64,000 nucleotides of DNA from Seleniivibrio woodruffii. GTDB taxonomy: Bacteria > Chrysiogenota > Deferribacteres > Deferribacterales > Geovibrionaceae. The notes under the pieces are model-generated. The model saw only the letters and a list, made by a program, of their open reading frames with translations. It was not told the DNA's origin and did not search any database. The position numbers and the translations under genes are program-made. Each line of letters starts with the position of its first letter. Positions within the stretch are counted from its first letter, which is position 1. Positions 37,123-45,171 of this stretch are shown here, in pieces. Location: the NCBI RefSeq assembly GCF_004339245.1, contig NZ_SMGG01000004.1, positions 620,001-684,000 on the forward strand. The letters run 5' to 3'.

Positions 37123-37159
37123 GAAACCTTACTCCACTGATAACAACATCAACCATATG

Positions 37160-37189
37160 GGCGGAACAAATTTGTTCCGCCTTTTTTTT
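37160..37189 (+). terminator. terminator of mobB
   Basis: A perfect 11-bp palindrome GGCGGAACAAA/TTTGTTCCGCC followed by eight Ts. It insulates mobB from the yezD/nfl locus. Confidence 0.88.
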
Positions 37190-37192
37190 CGC

Positions 37193-37221
37193 TTGCATTT
37201 CTTTTTAATTTATAATATAAA
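37193..37221 (+). promoter_or_regulatory. candidate promoter of the yezD-nflHDK locus
   Basis: TTGCAT (37193-37198), a 17-base spacer and TATAAA (37216-37221). The -10 overlaps a 13-base sequence, TATAAAATCTATA, which also occurs upstream of sbp (45863-45875). Confidence 0.55.
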
Positions 37222-37256
37222 ATCTATAGAGATTGTGGATATTAACGGTGTTCATT

Positions 37257-37448
37257 ATGACAGCAAACCGACTTCAACGGCCAACAGCATGGAACAGCGA
37301 TATCGAAAGACTGGTGAAAGAACTTGTATCATCCGTAATGTTCGGAACTGTGACCATCATAATTCAGGACGGACGCATAATACAGGTTGACCGAAACGAA
37401 AAGATACGCATTTCAAAAAGCGTACATCAGGACTGGTCGGGAATTTAA
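37257..37448 (+). CDS. YezD-type small protein (DUF2292)
   Basis: A 63-residue protein. The core VKELVSSVMFGTVTIIIQDGRIIQVDRNEKIRI matches the DUF2292/YezD pattern, a short strand-turn-strand with a helix before it. The family often lies beside sulfur-assimilation genes; its function is not known. The start ATG has only a weak ribosome site (ACGGTG). It is the first gene of the nitrogenase-like locus: a hairpin-T-tract separates it from nflH and no room for another promoter exists after that hairpin. Confidence 0.78.
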   Translation: MTANRLQRPTAWNSDIERLVKELVSSVMFGTVTIIIQDGRIIQVDRNEKIRISKSVHQDWSGI

Positions 37449-37498
37449 CCCGCCGCCCTTACAGTTGAATATGAAACCAGACTGACCGGTAAACCGGA

Positions 37499-37534
37499 GG
37501 CTGAGAATAGAACCCCTATTCTCGGCCTTTTTTT
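37499..37534 (+). terminator. strong hairpin with T-tract between yezD and nflH (possible attenuator)
   Basis: A 12-bp stem GGCTGAGAATAG/CTATTCTCGGCC (one G-T pair) with a five-base loop and seven Ts. The T-tract ends only 18 bases before the nflH ATG, which leaves room for the ribosome site AGGAG but not for a promoter. Two smaller hairpins precede it (CGGG/CCCG and CCGG-TAAA-CCGG). Confidence 0.85.
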
Positions 37535-37552
37535 GTTTTAACAGGAGTAGGC

Positions 37553-38431
37553 ATGAGTGCAAAAGCTATCAAAAAAATTGCTATCTACGGAAAAGGCGGT
37601 ATCGGAAAATCCACTACCACCTCAAATCTGAGTGCGGCTCTGTCCGTGCTGGGCTACAAAGTTTTACAGGTGGGGTGTGACCCCAAAAGCGACTCAACCG
37701 TAACATTGCGCTCCGGCGAGTACATCCCCACCATCCTTGAGATTCTTAAAAACAAGAACACCCCGAAGCTGCACGAAATAGTCTACACAGGCTTCAACAA
37801 CGTATATTGCGTTGAGGCGGGAGGCCCTGCCCCCGGTGTCGGCTGTGCAGGCAGAGGCATAATCACTTCCGTTGAGCTTCTGAAACAGCTCAGGGCTTTT
37901 GAAGAGCTTGATCTGGACTACGTTATCTTCGATGTTCTGGGTGACGTTGTTTGCGGCGGATTCGCCGTTCCCATCAGGGAAGGCATAGCCGATCATGTTT
38001 TTACCGTCTCCTCGTCGGATTTCATGGCGGTTTACGCCGCAAACAACCTCTTCACAGGAATACGGAAATACTCAAACCAGAACGGTGCTCTTCTGGGCGG
38101 AATAATAGCAAACTCGGTGAACCAGCCCTATTCCAAGGACATCATCGATGATTTTGCAGAACGCACCGGAACGAAGATAATGGAATACGTCCCCCGCTCG
38201 CTCACCGTCACCCAGAGCGAACTTCAGGGGCAGACCACTCTGGAGGCTTTTCCCGAATCCGCTCAGGCTCAGGTATACCTGAACCTTGCCGGAAAAGTGG
38301 CACAGCACCAGGAATCGAAGATTCCGCAGCCCCTTGAGGTTGAGGAACTGCGCAAATGGGCATCTGACTGGTCTGAAAAACTGCTGGAACTTGAAAAAGG
38401 TACGGTGCAGAGCACCGGCGCAAGCATATAG
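37553..38431 (+). CDS. nitrogenase-like reductase component (NifH family)
   Basis: A 292-residue homodimeric iron protein homologue. The P-loop is GKGGIGKS (residues 13-20), GCDPKSDST is switch I, and the two cysteines that would hold the shared [4Fe-4S] cluster are Cys98 (GVGCAGRGI) and Cys134 (GDVVCGGFA). By family knowledge it passes electrons to a NifDK-like partner with ATP hydrolysis. It is not in a nif context: no nifB, nifE, nifN or nif regulators are near. ATG 37553 follows AGGAG; the next gene starts nine bases after its stop. Confidence 0.93.
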   Translation: MSAKAIKKIAIYGKGGIGKSTTTSNLSAALSVLGYKVLQVGCDPKSDSTVTLRSGEYIPTILEILKNKNTPKLHEIVYTGFNNVYCVEAGGPAPGVGCAGRGIITSVELLKQLRAFEELDLDYVIFDVLGDVVCGGFAVPIREGIADHVFTVSSSDFMAVYAANNLFTGIRKYSNQNGALLGGIIANSVNQPYSKDIIDDFAERTGTKIMEYVPRSLTVTQSELQGQTTLEAFPESAQAQVYLNLAGKVAQHQESKIPQPLEVEELRKWASDWSEKLLELEKGTVQSTGASI

Positions 38432-38440
38432 GAGCGCAAA

Positions 38441-39949
38441 ATGAGTTACTACGAACTGAAGCAGCCCCCGAAAAGGGAGGACAGACTCAACGCATGTATC
38501 GCCCATGGTTCGTCCGTTTGCGGCATGGGAAACAAAAAGGGAAAAGCCTGTCTGATGCAGGACGGCGAGCGTGGATTTCAGCAGGGGTCAATATGCCTTC
38601 TGCTGCCAGCTCTCGGCATGCTGAACAGCATGCCCGGCAACGTTGTTCTCCTGCACAGCTCGCTGGGATGCTCCACGGCAACGCACTCGCAAAACGGCAG
38701 TGTACGCTACGGCAACCTCGCCCGAACAGGTAAGCTGACCGACGTCATCTGGGCATCCACAGCTCTCAACGAAACCGATGTGATAAGCGGCGGAGAAGAG
38801 AAGCTCAGCGAAGCCATAAAAGAGATAGACGCACGCTATAAACCCTACTGCATAACCGTTGTGTCGGCATGTGTTCCCGGAATAATCGGCGACGATATCG
38901 ACGCCGTGATCCAGAACGTTCAGCCGGAGGTGGATGCTGTGCTCCTGCCTGTCCATTGCGAAGGCTTCCGCACAAAAATATGGGCAACGGCCTACGATGC
39001 GGTATACCACGGCATAAGCCGCACCCTCTTTTCAGGGAAACTGGGCGATGTCTCAAAGATCCGTGAGGATCTGAAACTGCCCAGACTTGAAAAAACCATC
39101 AATATCATGAACGTCTCCTCAATGGGACGAATAGACGAGCTGGAGCTTGAAAGACTGGTGAAAAAGATAGGTCTTGAGGCTAATATTTTTCCCGTCTACG
39201 CCCATCCCCAGAGCTTTGTGAAGGCATCACAGGCGGCTCTCTCCGTAAGCACATGCCCCACCCACGACGACTATTTCCTCGACTATCTGAAAGAGCGTTT
39301 CGACGTGCCATACACCCTCGCCCACATGCCCATCGGAATTGAAAACACCGGATTGTGGCTGAAGGATATCGCCGACAGACTGGGACTTGGCGCAGAGGCC
39401 GAAACCGTGATAAAGGAAGAAGAGACAGCTCTGCATAAGGCATTGGCTCAGTTCAAAGAATATTTTAAAGGCAAGAGGGTGTTTGTGAGTGCGGGAGAGT
39501 TCCGTGCGCTGTCAACCTCACTGCTTCTTGAAGAATTGGGTTTCGAAGTGGTCGGCATACGGTCGTTCCATCACGATGCCTTTGCCGACAACGAATATGA
39601 AAAACTGAACAGGTCCGCCAAAAGCGACTATGTTGTCAATATAGCAAACGTTCAGCCGTTTGAAGAGGCCAATCTGCTGAAAAAGCTGAAGCCCGACCTC
39701 TTTCTCGGTCACACTAACGGAAACGCCACAGCGGCGAAACTAGGAATCCCCACCCACCCGATCTATTATTCCGGTATCGCCTACATAGGCTACGCCGGAG
39801 CTTATCAGCTGGCAAAGAGGCTTTACAGACTTCTGAAGAACCCCTCATTCAACAGAAACCTGTCGAAGCATGTCACACTTCCCTATAAGCAGGAATGGTA
39901 CAGCGAAAGCCCCTTTGCCTACATTAAAGGAGGAAACTCAGATGGCTGA
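38441..39949 (+). CDS. nitrogenase-like catalytic component, NifD/NifE type
   Basis: A 502-residue NifD-type subunit. Cys52, Cys77 and Cys144 match the three P-cluster positions of NifD (spacing 52-77 is 25; Cys144 is in VVSACVPGIIGDDID). Cys272 in STCPTHDDYFLDYLKERF sits where NifD holds the active-site cofactor cysteine (HCYRSMNYI block). In the segment equivalent to the cofactor histidine (LGIPTHPIYYSG) the histidine is His439, three residues before the aligned NifD position, which is tyrosine here. The N-terminus has an extra set of cysteines (19, 27, 37). Forms the D half of an NflDK complex. Substrate unknown; see findings. Confidence 0.9.
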   Translation: MSYYELKQPPKREDRLNACIAHGSSVCGMGNKKGKACLMQDGERGFQQGSICLLLPALGMLNSMPGNVVLLHSSLGCSTATHSQNGSVRYGNLARTGKLTDVIWASTALNETDVISGGEEKLSEAIKEIDARYKPYCITVVSACVPGIIGDDIDAVIQNVQPEVDAVLLPVHCEGFRTKIWATAYDAVYHGISRTLFSGKLGDVSKIREDLKLPRLEKTINIMNVSSMGRIDELELERLVKKIGLEANIFPVYAHPQSFVKASQAALSVSTCPTHDDYFLDYLKERFDVPYTLAHMPIGIENTGLWLKDIADRLGLGAEAETVIKEEETALHKALAQFKEYFKGKRVFVSAGEFRALSTSLLLEELGFEVVGIRSFHHDAFADNEYEKLNRSAKSDYVVNIANVQPFEEANLLKKLKPDLFLGHTNGNATAAKLGIPTHPIYYSGIAYIGYAGAYQLAKRLYRLLKNPSFNRNLSKHVTLPYKQEWYSESPFAYIKGGNSDG

Positions 39950-41273
39950 ACACTTTATAGAACGTCCAAGATATTCATGTGCTCTCGGCGGAGCATTTTT
40001 CACCTCTACGGCACTTCCCGAAACGGTATCTATCGTCCACTCCGGTTCGGGTTGTGCCGGATCCTTCGCATGGGGGCAGAACGGCGGAAGCGGATGTCAG
40101 GTCAGCGGCCACTGTGCGGCTCTGGCGGCTGCTGGTACGAACGTTCAGGAACACGAAGTGGTCTTCGGCGGAGAGGATCGCCTGAAAGAAGAGATAGAAG
40201 GCACTCTTAAAGTTCTGGACGGAAAGCTCTATCTGGTACTTACGGGGTGCGTCACGGAGATAATCGGAGATGATGTTAATGCCGTCATAAACGAATTTAA
40301 AGAGGTCGGGGTTGAGATTGCCGCCGCCCTCACCGGAGGATTCAAAGGCAGTTCATACAAAGGGTATGACATAGTTCTGAAAGCCCTGATAAAGGACTTC
40401 GTTAAACCAGCACAGGAGAAAATACCCAACAGGGTCAATATCTTCGGCATAGTTCCCTTCGTAGATCCTTTCTGGCGTGGAAACCTTGAAGGCATAAGAG
40501 ACCTGCTCAGGGGTGCCGGAATAGAGGCGAACGTTTTCTTTACGCCGGATTCAAAGCTAGCAGACCTTGAATATTCGGCGTCTGCATCTCTGAACGTTGT
40601 GGTTTCAGGCGTGTACGGAATCGACCCTGCGGCGGAGTTTGAAAGAATACATAAAACTCCCTACACCTCACTGCCCCTGCCCATAGGCGCAGCGGCTTCG
40701 GCATCGTTCGTGCGTGCGGTATCCTCCGCTCTGGGGATAGATTCCGAAAGCTACATAGAGAGCGAGACAGAAAAATATTACAAATATCTGGAACTGCTCA
40801 CCGACTGCTACACCGATCTGGACTTTCAGCGTTATGCGTTGGTGGTGGGCGACTCGAACTACTCGGTGGCTGTAACAAAATTTCTGGCAAACGAGGTAGG
40901 CTGGGTTCCTGTTCTGGCTCAATGCACGGATATCCTCACTCCGGAAGAACAGGACAGGATAAAAGAACTGCTGGCAGACGGCATAACTTCCGACGTCCAC
41001 GTTGTTTTCGATACGGACGGCAGTCAATCGGCTGTGCATCTTAAAGAAATATGGGATGAAAACCGACACGGAGTATATGCGAACACCTTCTCTCCGGCAT
41101 TCGTTGCGGGCAGTTCTCTGGAAAGAGCCACAGCCGAACAGCTGGGCGCAGGACATCTGAGCATATCGTTTCCAGTGTCCAACAGAGTTATAATCAACAG
41201 GGGATACACAGGTTTTAAAGGGGGACTGACTCTGTCAGAGGATCTCTTAAGCGTTCTTGTCTCCCCAAGATAG
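39942..41273 (+). CDS. nitrogenase-like catalytic component, NifK/NifN type
   Basis: A 443-residue NifK-type subunit. The three P-cluster-position cysteines are Cys13, Cys38 (HSGSGCAGSF) and Cys103 (LTGCVTEIIGDD); spacing 13-38 is the same as in NifK. Two further cysteines (52, 58) sit in the next loop. The N-terminal extension typical of true NifK is missing. The ATG at 39942, with AAAGGAGG upstream, overlaps the nflD end by eight bases; a longer in-frame start inside nflD has no family support. Together with NflD it would be the reductase core. Confidence 0.9.
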   Translation: MAEHFIERPRYSCALGGAFFTSTALPETVSIVHSGSGCAGSFAWGQNGGSGCQVSGHCAALAAAGTNVQEHEVVFGGEDRLKEEIEGTLKVLDGKLYLVLTGCVTEIIGDDVNAVINEFKEVGVEIAAALTGGFKGSSYKGYDIVLKALIKDFVKPAQEKIPNRVNIFGIVPFVDPFWRGNLEGIRDLLRGAGIEANVFFTPDSKLADLEYSASASLNVVVSGVYGIDPAAEFERIHKTPYTSLPLPIGAAASASFVRAVSSALGIDSESYIESETEKYYKYLELLTDCYTDLDFQRYALVVGDSNYSVAVTKFLANEVGWVPVLAQCTDILTPEEQDRIKELLADGITSDVHVVFDTDGSQSAVHLKEIWDENRHGVYANTFSPAFVAGSSLERATAEQLGAGHLSISFPVSNRVIINRGYTGFKGGLTLSEDLLSVLVSPR

Positions 41274-41331
41274 ACCCTTTGAAATCTGTGGAAAAAGAAA
41301 AGGCGGTTCGGATCAGCTGAAACAACTGTAT

Positions 41332-41374
41332 GTCTCTGCGAGGAAGCCATAAGCTGACGAAGCAGTCTTCCAAC
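41332..41374. repeat. dispersed repeat, family 1 variant
   Basis: Begins GTCTCTGCGAGGAAGCC and ends GACGAAGCAGTCTTCCAA, the same ends as at 5840-5872. Confidence 0.6.
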
Positions 41375-41440
41375 TCATGAACATATCAGAGCAGTCAGCA
41401 AAACCGGACCGCTTTTTCAACTCAAATCCAAACAAAAAAA

Positions 41441-41460
41441 GGCGAGCCGTTAAGCTCGCC
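41441..41460. terminator. terminator between nflK and citrate synthase
   Basis: GGCGAGC/GCTCGCC stem with a six-base loop and T-runs on both sides, so it can end both the minus-strand citrate synthase transcript and the plus-strand nfl transcript. Confidence 0.85.
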
Positions 41461-41490
41461 TTTTTAATATCGTTTGCCCGAAAGCGCAGA

Positions 41491-42792
41491 TTATTTAATA
41501 CCTGCAACTTCCTCAAGCATAGCTGTAGTAACTGATTTGGGACGCTCGATAGCGTAGCCGAGAGCTCTGTCCCAAGTGATGTTCGCAAGAACACCGAATG
41601 CACGGCCGACGCCGAACAGAACTGTGTAGAAGTCATATTCTGTAAGGCCGTAGTACCACTGGATAACGCCGGACTGAGAGTCAACGTTGGGCCAGGGGTT
41701 TTTGGCTTTTCCATGCTCCTGAAGGATGCCGGGGGCAACTTCATAGATCATGGAAACGATTTTGAACAGTTCATCATCGGGCATATACTTAAGGCAGTAT
41801 TCACGCTGAGAAGTGTATCTGGGGTCGGTTTTTCTGAGAACTGCGTGGCCGTATCCGGGGATAACTGCGCCGCTGTTCAGAGTGTCCCAAAGGAATTTAA
41901 CAAGATCTTCCTTAGTGGGAACTTTTCCGCCGAGTTTTCTGTAAACTTCCTGAATCCATGAAAGAACTTCCTGGTTAGCAAGACCGTGAAGAGGACCTGC
42001 AAGACCGTTCAGACCGGCAGACAGAGAAAGGTATGCATCGGAAAGCGCAGACGCAACAAGGTGAGTTGTGTGTGCGGAAACGTTGCCTGACTCATGGTCG
42101 GAGTGAAGGATGAAGTACATTCTTGCAACATCGTCATAGGGAGGCTTGATGCCCATCATATGAGCGAAGTTGCCGCCGAAATCGAGGCTGTAGTCGGGAG
42201 CGATGGGAGTATCGCCTTTGTATTTCATTCTGTAGATATATGCTGCGATTTCAGGCAGTTTAGCCAGAATATCGGTAGCGTCTTCATACATGCTGTCCCA
42301 AGCTGTCATTTTATTGAAGCCGGCGTTGTAGAATTTGCAGAATTTAGACTCACGCTGCATAACAAGTATTGCAGTTGAGAAAAGTGTCATGGGGTGCTCG
42401 TCTCTGGGCATAGCTCTGAGCACATCGAAAACGTACTGGGGAACCTGAGCGCGGGATTTGAAATCGGCAACAACTTCAAGAGCCTGCTCTTTAGTGGGAA
42501 CATCGCCTGTAAGGAGGAAATACCAGAAACCTTCGACATAGGGGTAGTCTTTGCCATCGGGTTTGGGGAGTTTTGTCATTACTTCATCAATAGTAAGTCC
42601 ACGGAAACGTATGCCTTCCATAGGGTCGAGGTAGGAGATATCCGTAACGAGAGATTTAATTCCTCTGCCGCCGCCGATACACTGCTCTATTGTGTATTCG
42701 CCGAGTTTAACGTTGCCGAACTCTTTAAGGAGTTTGGTCGTTCTGGGGCGGTGAGCATCGATTTTCTGCTTGAGTACTTCTTTAAGTCCCAT
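41491..42792 (-). CDS. gltA: citrate synthase, mitochondrial (type I) form
   Basis: A 433-residue citrate synthase condensing acetyl-CoA and oxaloacetate. Several blocks match animal mitochondrial enzymes closely: HSDHESGNVSAHTTHLV (catalytic His), AGLNGLAGPLHGLANQEVL, PGYGHAVLRKTDPRYT (catalytic His) and KNPWPNVDSQSGVIQWYYG (catalytic Asp). This form differs from the hexameric NADH-inhibited enzyme of enterics; Geobacter and Desulfurella have the same type, and in Desulfurella it can run in reverse. GGAGG precedes ATG. Divergent from the EamA gene. Confidence 0.96.
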   Translation of the reverse strand: MGLKEVLKQKIDAHRPRTTKLLKEFGNVKLGEYTIEQCIGGGRGIKSLVTDISYLDPMEGIRFRGLTIDEVMTKLPKPDGKDYPYVEGFWYFLLTGDVPTKEQALEVVADFKSRAQVPQYVFDVLRAMPRDEHPMTLFSTAILVMQRESKFCKFYNAGFNKMTAWDSMYEDATDILAKLPEIAAYIYRMKYKGDTPIAPDYSLDFGGNFAHMMGIKPPYDDVARMYFILHSDHESGNVSAHTTHLVASALSDAYLSLSAGLNGLAGPLHGLANQEVLSWIQEVYRKLGGKVPTKEDLVKFLWDTLNSGAVIPGYGHAVLRKTDPRYTSQREYCLKYMPDDELFKIVSMIYEVAPGILQEHGKAKNPWPNVDSQSGVIQWYYGLTEYDFYTVLFGVGRAFGVLANITWDRALGYAIERPKSVTTAMLEEVAGIK

Positions 42793-42838
42793 TGAAATGC
42801 CTCCACTTTATTTTGTCGTCAGATTTAAACAGTGTTTA

Positions 42839-42867
42839 TTTTTATCATTAATGATAGCGCATGTCAA
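42839..42867 (-). promoter_or_regulatory. candidate promoter and operator of citrate synthase
   Basis: On the minus strand TTGACA (42867-42862), a 17-base spacer and TAAAAA. A perfect 14-base palindrome TATCATTAATGATA (42843-42856) overlaps the spacer and -10, where a repressor could act. Confidence 0.5.
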
Positions 42868-43075
42868 CATAGAAATTGTATACAGTGTGCATTACGACAT
42901 AGAAAAATCCTATAATCAAAAACCATACTAATCATTATTTTATACTTTATTGACAATTATTTATTCTTGACAAGCCTGTCAGAAGAATGTCATAATTCAA
43001 AAAATAAAGAGACAAAAAGACGGTATCTCAAATATCGCAGTTCGTTGACTCAAACTAAAAAACATATGGTTAAAA

Positions 43076-43915
43076 ATGCTTGGATTTCTTTTTATAATTT
43101 TTAGTGCTTTCACCCACTCGCTCTGGAATATACTGCTGAAAAGGGCAGAAAATAAATATGCATTCAATTTTTACATGCATTTTGCAAATATTCTGTTCTT
43201 TACGGCTATATACCCTATAGTATTTCCGGAATATTTGTACTTCGAAAAAGGAGTGGTGATAACGGCTTTCATCGCCTCCATTTTTTTCTCAACCTACCAT
43301 ATCCTCGTTTCCAGCGCCTACAAATATTCTGATGTATCATTGGTTTATCCGCTCACCACAGCATCGCCGTTTTTCATTGTGATCTGGGCTGTGATTTTTC
43401 TTAAAGAACATCTGACAGTTATGGGTCTCTCAGGCATCATTTTAACAGTTTTGGGAACAGCTGTTCTAAACCGCACCAAGGGTAAGTGGGGTGAATTTGG
43501 AAAAGGCGCTGCGTTTGCTCTTGCCGCAGCATTCTTTTATTCCTTCGGCGCACTGATGGACAAGAAAGGCGTGTCTGGAGCCAATTTCATCCTATACGTC
43601 TATTCAATGTCATTGTTTATGACAATGTTCATATTTGTTTATTCTATACGCAGTGGCGAAATAACGTTTAATTATGTAAAAAAAGATAAATGGTGGGTTA
43701 TTTTTGCAGGGCTTGTTGTATTCGGGTCATTTATTTCCTACCGATACGGGCTTAACATGGTAAACCTTTCCTACGCATCTGCTCTCAGACAGGTCAGCTC
43801 ACTGTTCGGAGCTGTCATGGGTATCATTTTTTTCAAGGAAAAACTGACTGTTTATAAGATGTTAGGCACTCTGATCATCATGGCGGGCATAATGTTTATC
43901 AAAATTGGCATGTAA
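43076..43915 (+). CDS. EamA/DMT-family transporter
   Basis: A 279-residue protein with ten predicted membrane segments arranged as two five-helix EamA repeats; each half ends in the typical pattern (IWAVIFLKEHLTVMGLSG and VMGIIFFKEKLTVYKMLG). DMT exporters move amino acids and related metabolites. The start lacks a clear ribosome site. A second family member is convergent at 44169. Confidence 0.88.
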   Translation: MLGFLFIIFSAFTHSLWNILLKRAENKYAFNFYMHFANILFFTAIYPIVFPEYLYFEKGVVITAFIASIFFSTYHILVSSAYKYSDVSLVYPLTTASPFFIVIWAVIFLKEHLTVMGLSGIILTVLGTAVLNRTKGKWGEFGKGAAFALAAAFFYSFGALMDKKGVSGANFILYVYSMSLFMTMFIFVYSIRSGEITFNYVKKDKWWVIFAGLVVFGSFISYRYGLNMVNLSYASALRQVSSLFGAVMGIIFFKEKLTVYKMLGTLIIMAGIMFIKIGM

Positions 43916-43977
43916 CTTGATAATACCATCTGCGGTAGCGGAACAACCGCGCCACTGAGACGGAGCTCACCGTGAGT

Positions 43978-44004
43978 GCCGGCAGGAGGCCGGCCTTCCT
44001 TTTT
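43978..44004 (+). terminator. terminator of the EamA gene
   Basis: GCCGGC/GCCGGC stem with an AGGAG loop, followed by CTTCCTTTTTT. Confidence 0.7.
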
Positions 44005-44089
44005 TATATACAGCGATACAAACGCCACGCATCAACGTATTTAATAAAATCTGCTTTTGGTCACTATCCGGTCACTGCATAACTCAATA

Positions 44090-44117
44090 AAAGAAAAAAG
44101 GCGAGCATTCGCCCGCC
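44090..44117 (-). terminator. terminator of the second EamA gene
   Basis: On the minus strand GGCGGGC-GAAT-GCTCGCC followed by TTTTTTCTTTT. It is about 50 bases past the stop. Confidence 0.75.
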
Positions 44118-44168
44118 TCTCTATATAACTTCTGATGCGCTGATATTACCACGCCCTACTTCCCGTTG

Positions 44169-45071
44169 CTACTTATTCTTCCTCAACAGAAAAATACCCA
44201 TAAATATCATAATGGTCGCAATGTAATCTGTAATTGTTATCGGCTCTCCAACTATAACTGCGCCGATGAATAACGCAACAACAGGCGGGATATAAGTCAC
44301 AGAAGATGCCGTAACTGTTCCTACTTCCTTTACGAGATAGTAATAAATTATATAAGCCAGACTGGTTCCCAGCAGTCCCAATCCTATAAAAAGCCCAAGT
44401 GCCGTGTGGAGATCATTAAAAACGGCTCCGATTCCTTTGTAATCGGTGAACAGCAGCATGGTTAATGAACTGAAACCGAGCTGATAAGCGGTAAGAGCAG
44501 CTGTGGGAAGCTTTAAAGGCATTACAAACTTTTTAGCGTAAACAAACGAAGCACCGAGACAAAGAGAGCCGAATGCTATATAAAGCACTCCTTTTATATT
44601 AGATTCCAGAATAGTGCTCCCCGATGGCATTGCAATCAAAACAACACCGGCGAAACCGGTTAATACTCCTATGATTTTAGTGAGAGTTATTTTTTCCTCA
44701 GGAATAAATATTACCGCAAGTATGAAAGAGAATAGCGGCACTGAACCGCTTAATGCACCTGCTACACCAGACATCAGCAAGACTATGCCTTTCACATATG
44801 CCAGATAATAGACCGAAGCTGCAAGCAGTGACATCACAGCAAAGTGTATAGAATATTTTAAGTGCGAAATACGAATATATCCTTTGAAAATAGCGTATGC
44901 CGCAACACAGATAAAACCAAGAACTACACGGTATAGTACTATCTGCATTGGTGTTATGAGATTCGCCGCCATCTTTATATAAATAAAGTTACAACCCCAG
45001 ATAAGACCTAAAGCACAGAATGCTAAAATGGGCAGCAAATTAATTTCCGATCTCATTGATTGTGTGGTCAC
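44169..45071 (-). CDS. EamA/DMT-family transporter
   Basis: A 10-helix exporter of 300 residues, two EamA repeats (FSFILAVIFIPEEKITLTKIIG and VALFIGAVIVGEPITITDYI). In Escherichia the relatives YdeD and RhtA export cysteine, O-acetylserine or threonine; the substrate here is not evident. I chose GTG 45071, with AAGGGGTG before it; a GTG at 45095 is a weaker alternative. Divergent from an XRE-cupin regulator, which probably controls it. Confidence 0.85.
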   Translation of the reverse strand: MTTQSMRSEINLLPILAFCALGLIWGCNFIYIKMAANLITPMQIVLYRVVLGFICVAAYAIFKGYIRISHLKYSIHFAVMSLLAASVYYLAYVKGIVLLMSGVAGALSGSVPLFSFILAVIFIPEEKITLTKIIGVLTGFAGVVLIAMPSGSTILESNIKGVLYIAFGSLCLGASFVYAKKFVMPLKLPTAALTAYQLGFSSLTMLLFTDYKGIGAVFNDLHTALGLFIGLGLLGTSLAYIIYYYLVKEVGTVTASSVTYIPPVVALFIGAVIVGEPITITDYIATIMIFMGIFLLRKNK

Positions 45072-45105
45072 GAAACACCCCTTGAAAAAAGACACTTACA
45101 ACTGT

Positions 45106-45156
45106 ACAATATAGTGCCCATATGAACGCAAAATTAATCCAAGTGCAATATATTGT
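45106..45156. promoter_or_regulatory. candidate operator pair between the EamA and XRE genes
   Basis: ACAATATAGTGC (45106-45117) and GTGCAATATATTGT (45143-45156) are inverted near-copies about 25 bases apart in the divergent promoter region. Each is itself nearly palindromic, as expected for a dimeric regulator. Confidence 0.5.
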
Positions 45157-45171
45157 CAAGGTGAATGCTAT

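Noticed and set aside
37553-41273. Reading the NifHDK-like genes as protochlorophyllide reductase (BchLNB), coenzyme F430 synthesis (CfbCD) or true nitrogenase
   Set aside because: No bacteriochlorophyll or F430 genes are near, CfbD is a single-gene homodimer while here two different subunits exist, and NflD retains the cofactor-type cysteine. True nitrogenase would need nifEN and nifB nearby and has a different NifD histidine site. Only phylogeny can settle it.
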